DNA of 6,640 nt. Source: Paludibacteraceae bacterium (GTDB taxonomy: Bacteria; Bacteroidota; Bacteroidia; Bacteroidales; Paludibacteraceae). The stretch spans positions 1-6,640 of the forward strand of contig JAFZEQ010000084.1 in NCBI GenBank assembly GCA_017560605.1. Reading direction: 5' to 3'. The notes beneath the pieces are model-generated. The model made no database searches. It was not told the origin of the DNA and worked only from the letters and a program-made list of their open reading frames with translations. Shown one piece after another: positions 1 through 4,430 of this stretch (positions are counted from its first letter, which is position 1; each line of letters starts with the position of its first letter). The translations under genes were made by a program, and so were the position numbers.

Positions 1-79
1 ATTCTGCATAAGTTAAATCACTTGTTTCGTACTCATGGACAATACGCATTCTGTCCGTTTTAGTAAATTTGTACTTCAT
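1..79 (-). CDS. Probable IS3-family transposase OrfA, N-terminal fragment (cut by window edge)
   Basis: Read on the minus strand from the ATG at 79, an open frame runs off the window start. It gives 26 residues beginning MKYKFTKTDRMRIVHEYE. A basic start, an R-x-x-I/V-x-E-Y pattern and a following 'S-x-L-T-Y-A-E' are typical of the first helix of the helix-turn-helix in IS3-type OrfA proteins, which bind the transposon ends and are usually joined to an OrfB integrase by frameshifting. Only the first quarter or so of such a protein is visible, so the family call rests on a short resemblance. The frame starts just inside what looks like an IS terminus, which fits a transposase gene. It could instead be another small HTH protein. 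Confidence 0.5.
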   Translation of the reverse strand, partial: MKYKFTKTDRMRIVHEYETSDLTYAE

Positions 80-120
80 AATGACACTTTTTAGTGTCTA
101 CTTATTTCAGGACAAGACAC
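1..120 (-). mobile_element. Probable insertion-sequence end containing the transposase start
   Basis: Between the transposase start (79) and about position 120 the sequence is full of short inverted repeats. GACACT (83-88) pairs with AGTGTC (93-98) across a TTTT loop, and GTGTCT (94-99) pairs with AGACAC (115-120). Read outward to inward on the minus strand, the terminus begins TGTCTTGTCC near 119-120, a plausible terminal inverted repeat. Beyond 120 the character of the sequence changes. The exact boundary, the other end and any target duplication lie outside the window or cannot be seen, so this is a probable call only. Confidence 0.42.
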
Positions 121-178
121 GTATTTAAAAGAATGGAGTACTGATTTTCAGGGAGAACGATTCTTGAAATTAATTTCT

Positions 179-223
179 ACGGACTTTTTCTCCGACTCTT
201 AGATTTGTCCGCAGAAAGTCCGT
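179..223. repeat. 9-bp perfect inverted repeat, stem-loop of unknown role
   Basis: ACGGACTTT at 179-187 is exactly complementary to AAAGTCCGT at 215-223, leaving a 27-nt loop. No T-tract follows on either strand, so it is not a standard intrinsic terminator. It sits between the IS end and the 9-bp array, with no gene within 80 bp except the transposase fragment. It could be a protein-binding site or part of a small RNA; nothing in the sequence decides this. Confidence 0.5.
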
Positions 224-285
224 GGAAAATAGTAACAAGATTGTAAGTTACTTATTATCAATGTTTGCTTACATTTTTTCTTTAA

Positions 286-360
286 AATGAATTTTAAGAA
301 TTTAGGGAATTTAGGGAACTTTTAAAATTCCTCAAATTCCTTAAATTCCCCAAGTTCCCT
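286..360. repeat. Symmetric array of eight 9-bp units (four forward, four inverted)
   Basis: Read on the plus strand, four 9-mers AATGAATTT, TAAGAATTT, AGGGAATTT, AGGGAACTT are followed by a 3-bp centre (TTA, 322-324). Four inverted units follow: AAATTCCTC, AAATTCCTT, AAATTCCCC, AAGTTCCCT. Every unit keeps GAAYTT or its complement, so the block can fold as one long hairpin in several registers. For example, 304-312 pairs with 352-360 and 314-318 with 346-350; AGGGAACTT (313-321) is also an exact complement of 352-360. The period is a multiple of three, but stops and the mirrored layout argue against coding. It might act as a terminator or barrier for the IS side, or as a protein-binding array. 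Confidence 0.75.
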
Positions 361-405
361 GCTATTATTTATAAGTATACTCAATCTTGGTTATACCAGT
401 CTTCT

Positions 406-507
406 CCGTTACCATCCCGTTACTATACCGAAGGGATAAGCATAGGATAAGCAAGGGATATGAATCACATAGTAATCTCATAGTGATAGCATAGTGAAGG
501 TAGCATA
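406..507. repeat. Degenerate tandem array with an 11-bp period
   Basis: Cut every 11 bp from 406, the sequence reads CCGTTACCATC, CCGTTACTATA, CCGAAGGGATA, AGCATAGGATA, AGCAAGGGATA, TGAATCACATA, GTAATCTCATA, GTGATAGCATA. A 14-bp unit ending GCATA (494-507) follows. Seven consecutive units from 417 to 493 end in ATA, and neighbouring units resemble each other most, as expected from stepwise duplication with drift. Further GATAGGG, CTATGGG and GCATAG words continue to about 555, where AACTATG (532-538) is exactly complementary to CATAGTT (550-556). The period is close to one helical turn, so related words fall on one face of the DNA. The array ends about 50-100 bp upstream of the purM promoter; its role is unknown. 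Confidence 0.6.
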
Positions 508-609
508 TAAACCCGTAAGTGATAGGGAGTGAACTATGGGTTATAATAGCATAGTTTGCCACCCTTGAATTACAAATTCAATATAGACTAAAACTTTTCC
601 AATATTCCC

Positions 610-640
610 TTGCGTATTTCAAAAAAAAGTGGTAATTTTG
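610..640 (+). promoter_or_regulatory. purM promoter (Bacteroidota -33/-7 type)
   Basis: TTG at 610-612 and TAATTTTG at 633-640 are separated by 20 bp and match the Bacteroidota sigma-ABfr consensus TTTG-N19-21-TAnnTTTG. The -7 box ends 47 bp before the purM ATG, giving a leader of roughly 40 nt. The leader has no Shine-Dalgarno sequence (AAAACTTTATATATA precedes the ATG), which is normal in this phylum. This placement also shows that the in-frame TTG at 610 is promoter sequence and not a start codon. No purine riboswitch or PurR-type operator could be recognised. Confidence 0.8.
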
Positions 641-687
641 TACCCGAATTTAATTTGCGCAGAGAATTTTCTAAAACTTTATATATA

Positions 688-1713
688 ATGGCACAACATT
701 ATGAGGCAGCCGGCGTGAACCTCGAAGCCGGATACGAAGTAGTAAGTCGTATTAAATCACACGTGAAAAGTACCAACCGCTTTGGCTCAATGGGCAATAT
801 CGGTTCTTTTGGTGGAATGTTTGACCTCTCAGCACTCAACATCAAAGAGCCTGTCCTCGTGAGCGGAACAGACGGTGTAGGTACCAAGCTTAAATTGGCT
901 TTCGCAATGGACAAGCACGATACGATCGGTATCGACGCTGTAGCGATGTGCGTAAACGATGTATTGGCACAAGGTGCTGAACCACTTATCTTCCTCGATT
1001 ATGTGGCTATTGGTCATAATATCCCAGAGAAAGTAGAAGCTATCGTAGCAGGTGTGGCAGAAGGTTGTCGCCAAGCAGGTTGCGCACTTGTTGGTGGTGA
1101 GACTGCCGAGATGCCAGGTATGTACGGCGATGGCGAATACGATATCGCAGGTTACACTACAGGTGTAGTAGAGAAATCTCAACTCATCGACGGTAGCAAA
1201 GTGGCTGTAGGCGATGTACTCGTAGGTATCTCTTCTTCAGGTGTACACTCTAATGGTTTCAGCCTCGTGCGCAAAGTGGTGAGCGATGCTGGTCTTGACT
1301 TGCACACCGTATATCCAGAACTTAGCGCTGACAAGAAGCTTGGCGAGGTGCTTTTGACTCCAACTCGTATCTACGTAAAGCAAGTGCTTGAGGTAATCAA
1401 AGAGTGCGACGTACATGGTGTAGCACACATCACAGGTGGCGGTTTTGATGAGAATATCCCACGTATCTTGAAAGAAGGTCAAGGCTTCAGCGTGAAAGAG
1501 GGTTCTTGGGAGATTCTTCCAGTATTCCAATGCCTTGAGAAGTGGGGTGGTGTACCTCACCGCGAGATGTTCAATATCTTCAACATGGGTATTGGTATGG
1601 TGATCGCTATGCCAGAGGCAGACGCAGAGAAAGCTATCGCTATCCTCGCTAAGCACGGCGACAAAGCGCAAGTAATCGGCTCTGTTATTGAAGGAAATAA
1701 TGAAATAATTTAA
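688..1713 (+). CDS. purM: Phosphoribosylformylglycinamidine cyclo-ligase (AIR synthetase)
   Basis: PurM closes the imidazole ring: FGAM + ATP gives AIR + ADP + Pi, the fifth step of cytoplasmic de novo purine synthesis. The 341-residue protein matches the usual 340-350. The N-terminal ATP-binding half carries GTDGVGTK (60-67), [20 protein letters not shown] (81-100) and [11 protein letters not shown] (136-146). The C-terminal AIRS half carries [14 protein letters not shown] (180-193) and [14 protein letters not shown] (247-260). The ATG at 688 is chosen because the longer in-frame TTG start lies in the promoter and because [16 protein letters not shown] is the normal family beginning. The protein resembles the standard short Firmicutes/proteobacterial form more than the longer (about 390-residue) PurM I associate with Bacteroides, which hints at transfer or an alternative lineage. 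The last two bases of its TAA stop are also the first two of the repeat copy that follows. It probably once formed a unit with purH downstream. Confidence 0.97.
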   Translation: MAQHYEAAGVNLEAGYEVVSRIKSHVKSTNRFGSMGNIGSFGGMFDLSALNIKEPVLVSGTDGVGTKLKLAFAMDKHDTIGIDAVAMCVNDVLAQGAEPLIFLDYVAIGHNIPEKVEAIVAGVAEGCRQAGCALVGGETAEMPGMYGDGEYDIAGYTTGVVEKSQLIDGSKVAVGDVLVGISSSGVHSNGFSLVRKVVSDAGLDLHTVYPELSADKKLGEVLLTPTRIYVKQVLEVIKECDVHGVAHITGGGFDENIPRILKEGQGFSVKEGSWEILPVFQCLEKWGGVPHREMFNIFNMGIGMVIAMPEADAEKAIAILAKHGDKAQVIGSVIEGNNEII

Positions 1714-1839
1714 GCTCCTGCTCGCAGTAAAACTGCTCACGAAATCTAAGTAAATCTTATTTCAAAGCAGCTGATTTTATTGCATTCGCTCCTCATTTCG
1801 CCTTGAGCGAAACTCGTGCGCTGATCTTCAGTAAATGCA
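1712..1839 (+). repeat. Structured intergenic repeat, copy 1 (full, plus orientation)
   Basis: This is the first of three full copies of one element with the order hairpin I - box 2 - box 3 - hairpin II - box 4. Hairpin I is GCAGT/ACTGC (1724-1728, 1732-1736) with an AAA loop, inside AAGCTCCTGCTC...CTGCTCACG. Box 2 (1741-1764) contains AAATCT twice. Box 3 is TTTTATTGCATTCGCTC (1775-1791). Hairpin II is TTTCGC/GCGAAA (1796-1801, 1807-1812). Box 4 is CGCTGATCTTCAGTAAATG (1819-1837) followed by CA. Over its first 53 bp it is 48/53 identical to copy 2. It begins in the purM stop codon. The 85 bp between this copy and copy 2 are A/T-rich and hold no recognisable gene. Confidence 0.85.
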
Positions 1840-1924
1840 TCGGCAAACATTTTAAACGTACAAAAATAAGGGGCTAATTTAGTAAATACTTTGGTAAATA
1901 TTTGATTTATTGGATTGATAGAGC

Positions 1925-2061
1925 AAGCTCCTGCTCGCAGCATAGCTGCTCACGAAATCTAAATAAATCTTACTTCATAGTATGCCGTTTTTATTGCCAG
2001 CGCTCCGCTCGTTGGTGCTCAATCACCACCAACTACGCTATCGCTGAATTTTAAGTAAATG
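1925..2061 (+). repeat. Structured intergenic repeat, copy 2 (full, plus orientation)
   Basis: Same layout as copy 1. Hairpin I is GCAGC/GCTGC (1937-1941, 1945-1949) with an ATA loop. Relative to copy 1 its closing pair has changed from T-A to C-G, both bases together. Box 2 occupies 1954-1977. Box 3 is TTTTATTGCCAGCGCTC (1989-2005). Hairpin II is GTTGGTG/CACCAAC (2011-2017, 2027-2033), unlike copy 1 in sequence but at the same place. Box 4 is CGCTGAATTTTAAGTAAATG (2042-2061). It is oriented like copy 1 and is followed directly by the partial copy. It has no reading frame of its own. Confidence 0.85.
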
Positions 2062-2076
2062 AAGCAACTATTGACT

Positions 2077-2117
2077 CGGAATGTTTACATCCGCATTCGC
2101 TGAATCTTCAGTAAATG
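2077..2117 (+). repeat. Structured intergenic repeat, partial copy (3' part only)
   Basis: Only the second hairpin and box 4 are present. CGG-A-ATG (2077-2083) pairs with CAT-CCG (2088-2093) around a TTTA loop with one bulged A. CGCTGAATCTTCAGTAAATG (2098-2117) matches box 4 of copy 1 except for one inserted A. It lies just upstream of the GxxExxY gene, and the ATG at 2081 falls inside it, so that ATG is unlikely to be a real start. It may be a remnant of a truncated copy or a tail duplication of copy 2. Confidence 0.65.
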
Positions 2118-2182
2118 TGGCGGTAAGCAACAGAGGAATTGGATTGAAAAGATTTCTAGCAAGGGAGAATAAAAATACAAAT

Positions 2183-2566
2183 ATGACTATCCACGAACTA
2201 TCATATCAAATACGCGGAGCGGCGATGGAGGTATATAATGCCTTTGGGCCAGGGTTGTTGGAGTCTATCTATCATCAAGCGTTAGTATATGAACTACAAG
2301 AGCGTGGACTACGAGTACAATCTGAAGTTCCAGTTGAGGTTGTCTATAAAGGAAACTTATTAGATAAATCGTTACGATTAGATATACTCGTTGAAGGTCA
2401 AGTAATAATTGAACTAAAATCAGTAGAAGAATTATTGCCGATTCACTACAAACAACTAAAATCCTATCTACGATTGTGTAAGAAGGAACAAGGTTGGTTG
2501 ATTAATTTTGGAGCATATGACTTTACTGAAGGTTTACGCTCGGTAAAAATCGAACTAAAAGAATAA
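2183..2566 (+). CDS. GxxExxY-type small PD-(D/E)XK nuclease-fold protein
   Basis: The 127-residue product carries the signature GLLESIY (24-30, G-x-x-E-x-x-Y) that names this family. It continues with a predicted PD-(D/E)XK core: D67 in LRLDIL, E77 and K79 in IIELKS, and a QLKSYL segment (91-96), ending in the usual GWLINFG strand (104-110). Family members are short, of unknown biological role, and often multicopy. The ATG at 2183 is preferred: it gives the usual family length, AAGGGAG (2161-2167) lies 15 nt upstream, and the in-frame ATG at 2081 would translate repeat sequence. No signal peptide or membrane segment is visible, so it is probably cytoplasmic. Codon use (ATA, CGA, TTA-rich) differs from purM and purH (ATC, CGT/CGC, CTT/CTC), suggesting a separate origin. 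Repeat copies lie on both sides, and the right one starts 5 bp after its stop. Nuclease activity is inferred from motifs only. Confidence 0.85.
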   Translation: MTIHELSYQIRGAAMEVYNAFGPGLLESIYHQALVYELQERGLRVQSEVPVEVVYKGNLLDKSLRLDILVEGQVIIELKSVEELLPIHYKQLKSYLRLCKKEQGWLINFGAYDFTEGLRSVKIELKE

Positions 2567-2570
2567 TCAT

Positions 2571-2690
2571 TGCATTTACCGAAGATCAGTGATGAGTTTT
2601 GGATGTTCCCAAAACGAAGAGCGAAGGCAATAAAACTATTTACTTTGTAATAAGATTTACATAAGATTTCTGCCCAACAGGGCAAGGAGG
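2571..2690 (-). repeat. Structured intergenic repeat, copy 3 (full, inverted)
   Basis: On the minus strand this has the same layout as copies 1 and 2. Hairpin I is TGCCC/GGGCA (2671-2675, 2680-2684). Box 2 is degenerate but keeps GTAAATCTTATTACA-like sequence (about 2646-2670). Box 3 is TTTTATTGCCTTCGCTC (complement of 2619-2635). Hairpin II is a perfect 7-bp stem GTTTTGG/CCAAAAC (2596-2602, 2609-2615). Box 4 is CACTGATCTTCGGTAAATG plus CA (complement of 2571-2591). Its box-4 end matches copy 1 at 18 of 19 positions (2571-2589 against 1821-1839). It faces copies 1 and 2 across the GxxExxY gene, and its hairpin-I end forms the leader of purH. Confidence 0.8.
2684..2690 (+). promoter_or_regulatory. 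Shine-Dalgarno-like AAGGAGG upstream of purH
   Basis: AAGGAGG lies directly after the TGCCC-AACA-GGGCA hairpin (2671-2684), sharing its last A, and 17 bp before the purH ATG. This is farther than optimal. It is notable because the other main genes here lack such a site, and because it lies at the outer end of repeat copy 3. A weak -7-like TTACTTTG (2640-2647) lies upstream but lacks a matching -33 box, so a separate purH promoter is not established. Confidence 0.4.
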
Positions 2691-2707
2691 TATAAACAAA
2701 ATAAACT

Positions 2708-4243
2708 ATGGCAAAAAGAGCATTAGTCAGTGTAAGTGACAAAACAGGATTGGTGGATTTCGTGAGCGGCTTGCAAGCTGCTGGATGGGAAATCATCGCC
2801 ACAGGAGGTACACAAAAACTCCTAGAAAATTCAGGTATCAAAACTATCGGTATTAGCGACGTAACTGGTTTCCCAGAGATCTGCGACGGACGCGTTAAAA
2901 CCCTTCACCCCAAAGTTCACGGTGGCCTTCTCGCACGTCGTGACGAGCCTTCTCACCTCCAAGCATTGGAGGAGAACGGTATCTCGTTTATCGACCTTGT
3001 GTGCGTGAACCTCTACCCATTCCGCGAGACTATCGCTAAAGAGGGCGTGAGCATGGCAGACGCTATCGAGAATATCGATATAGGTGGTCCATCTATGCTT
3101 CGTTCAGCAGCTAAGAACTACAACGATGTGACTGTGGTTTGCGATCCTGCAGACTATGACACCATCCTCGCTGAGATCAACGCTACAGGTAACACCACAG
3201 TAGAGACACGTCTTCAACTCTCAGCTAAGGCCTATACCCACACTGCGCAATACGATGCATGCATCGCAACTTACATGCGTGAGAAAGCAGGTCTGAACGA
3301 AAAACTCTTCCTTGAGTTTGACCTCAAACAAGGCCTTCGTTATGGCGAGAACCCTCACCAAAGTGCGAAGTTCTATGCTTCAACCAAAGCTATCCCATTC
3401 TCACTTGCTACTGGCAAACAACTCCAAGGCAAAGAGATGTCTTACAACAATATCCAAGACGCTAACGCTGCCCTAAATATCGCACGCGACTTCGACGAGC
3501 CATTCTGCGTAGCCCTCAAACACATGAATCCATGTGGTGCTGCTGTGGCTGAGACCATTGAGGAAGCATGGCAAAAAGCATACGAAGCAGACACTGTAAG
3601 TATCTATGGTGGTATCGTGATCTGTAATCGCACTATTACTAAGGAGATAGCACTCGGTATGAAACCAATCTTCTTAGAGATCGTGATTGCTCCTGACTTT
3701 ACAGATGAGGCTATGGAGATCTTCGCTACCAAGAAGAACCTCCGCGTGATCCAAGTGGATATGACTAAGACCAACGAGGCTATTGACCAATATGTGAGTG
3801 TGAACGGCGGTTTGCTCGTACAACACCTCGATACTCAAATCGAGACTATTACTCCAGAGATGTGCGCTACCAAGGTGCAAGCTGATGCTGCTACTTTGGC
3901 TGATATGCAATTTGGTTGGAACATCGTTAAGCATGTGAAATCCAATGCTATCGTGGTAGTTAAGAACGGTCAAACACTTGGTGTAGGTGCTGGTCAGATG
4001 AACCGAGTAGGTAGTGCTGAGATCGCTATGAAGCAAGCACATGCCGCTGGTGTGACCGAAGGTCTAATCCTAGCTTCTGATGGCTTCTTGCCATTTGATG
4101 ATACAGTAGCATTGGCTGCTCAATACGGCGTGACCGCTATCGTGCAACCAGGTGGCAGTATCCGCGATAACGACTGCGTGGTGAAAGCTGACGAGTTGGG
4201 CATCTGCATGCTGATGACAGGCACTCGCCACTTCAAGCACTAA
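2708..4243 (+). CDS. purH: Bifunctional AICAR formyltransferase / IMP cyclohydrolase
   Basis: PurH catalyses the last two steps of IMP synthesis: AICAR + 10-formyl-THF gives FAICAR, then ring closure to IMP. The 511-residue protein has normal length. The N-terminal IMP cyclohydrolase (MGS-like) domain spans about 1-195, with ALVSVSDKTGL (5-15), IATGGTQ (30-36), GRVKTLHPKVHGGLLARRD (61-79) and NIDIGGPSMLRSAAKN (122-137). The formyltransferase domain follows, with RYGENPHQ (211-218), the catalytic Lys-His in LKHMNPCG (K271, H272), KHVKSNAIV (408-416), PGGSIRDND (481-489) and the C-terminal GTRHFKH. No catalytic residue appears missing. ATG at 2708 gives the usual start MAKRALVSVSDK. Like PurM here, it reads much like the Firmicutes form and less like what I recall of Bacteroides PurH. 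It is separated from purM by the repeat/GxxExxY cassette and followed by a strong terminator, so it ends its transcription unit. Confidence 0.97.
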   Translation: MAKRALVSVSDKTGLVDFVSGLQAAGWEIIATGGTQKLLENSGIKTIGISDVTGFPEICDGRVKTLHPKVHGGLLARRDEPSHLQALEENGISFIDLVCVNLYPFRETIAKEGVSMADAIENIDIGGPSMLRSAAKNYNDVTVVCDPADYDTILAEINATGNTTVETRLQLSAKAYTHTAQYDACIATYMREKAGLNEKLFLEFDLKQGLRYGENPHQSAKFYASTKAIPFSLATGKQLQGKEMSYNNIQDANAALNIARDFDEPFCVALKHMNPCGAAVAETIEEAWQKAYEADTVSIYGGIVICNRTITKEIALGMKPIFLEIVIAPDFTDEAMEIFATKKNLRVIQVDMTKTNEAIDQYVSVNGGLLVQHLDTQIETITPEMCATKVQADAATLADMQFGWNIVKHVKSNAIVVVKNGQTLGVGAGQMNRVGSAEIAMKQAHAAGVTEGLILASDGFLPFDDTVALAAQYGVTAIVQPGGSIRDNDCVVKADELGICMLMTGTRHFKH

Positions 4244-4245
4244 TC

Positions 4246-4310
4246 TTTAGGATATAAGATGGCTTCGCCTATAGGATGCCGTAGAGCAACTATAGGTTAT
4301 AAGTCCTAAA
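4246..4310 (+). other. Folded 3' region of purH mRNA
   Basis: TTTAGGA-TATAA (4246-4257) is complementary to TTATA-ag-TCCTAAA (4297-4310), 12 pairs with a 2-nt bulge. Inside it, CCTATAG (4268-4274) pairs with CTATAGG (4290-4296), and a small GGC-TTC-GCC hairpin (4261-4269) competes for the first two C's. The block starts two bases after the purH stop and overlaps the first bases of the terminator. It may protect the 3' end, or be another intergenic repeat. Confidence 0.5.
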
Positions 4311-4344
4311 AATCCTCCCATTAAGAATATTGGGGAGGATTTTT
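4308..4344 (+). terminator. Intrinsic terminator after purH
   Basis: AAAAATCCTCCC (4308-4319) is a perfect 12-bp complement of GGGAGGATTTTT (4333-4344), with a 13-nt loop. The stem is followed by ATTCTTTTTCTT, giving a U-rich tail. With A's on one side and T's on the other it could work in both directions, although no convergent gene lies to its right. It separates purH from the GH13 gene. Confidence 0.88.
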
Positions 4345-4354
4345 ATTCTTTTTC

Positions 4355-4385
4355 TTGCTCATGTCAAAAAAAAGCATTACCTTTG
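4355..4385 (+). promoter_or_regulatory. Promoter of the GH13 gene (Bacteroidota type)
   Basis: TTG at 4355-4357 and TACCTTTG at 4378-4385 are spaced by 20 bp and match the Bacteroidota consensus. The -7 box ends 45 bp before the ATG at 4431. It begins just after the purH terminator, so the GH13 gene is transcribed separately from the purine genes. The leader lacks a Shine-Dalgarno sequence. Confidence 0.75.
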
Positions 4386-4430
4386 CTACCAAAAATATCA
4401 CATTCAAACATTTTATAACCCCATTGTGTA

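Larger units (their letters stand above)
1712..2690. other. Candidate repeat/nuclease cassette between purM and purH
   Basis: Copies 1 and 3 of the structured repeat form long imperfect inverted repeats at the two ends of this segment, with copy 2, a partial copy and the GxxExxY gene inside. The segment starts in the purM stop codon and ends 17 bp before the purH start. It has a base composition and codon use unlike the flanking genes. No target-site duplication is visible, and no known transposase is present, so calling it a mobile unit is inference. Sequential independent repeat insertions are an alternative. Confidence 0.35.

Noticed and set aside
200..207. TAGATTTG as a Bacteroidota -7 box
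   Set aside because: No TTG lies 19-21 bp upstream and no gene follows within 400 bp; it also falls in the loop of the 179-223 stem.
365..562. 65-codon open frame on the minus strand
   Set aside because: It lies across the 11-bp periodic array, has no promoter or family resemblance, and its hydrophobic residues follow from the ATA/TAT-rich repeats.
610..687. Upstream TTG start adding 26 residues to purM
   Set aside because: The TTG is the -33 box and TAATTTTG the -7 box of a good promoter, and the family N-terminus begins at the ATG at 688.
641..687. Purine riboswitch in the purM leader
   Set aside because: The predicted leader is only about 40 nt, too short for the aptamer, and none of its conserved loop bases are seen.
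1746..1943. 65-codon open frame on the minus strand between purM and the GxxExxY gene
   Set aside because: It overlaps repeat copies 1 and 2, which vary by single-base differences and indels typical of non-coding sequence, and has no recognisable product.
2081..2182. Upstream ATG start adding 34 residues to the GxxExxY protein
   Set aside because: The extension translates the partial repeat copy and exceeds the usual family length; the ATG at 2183 fits better.
1712..2690. CRISPR array
   Set aside because: The repeats are long, internally variable, in both orientations and unevenly spaced, with no cas genes.
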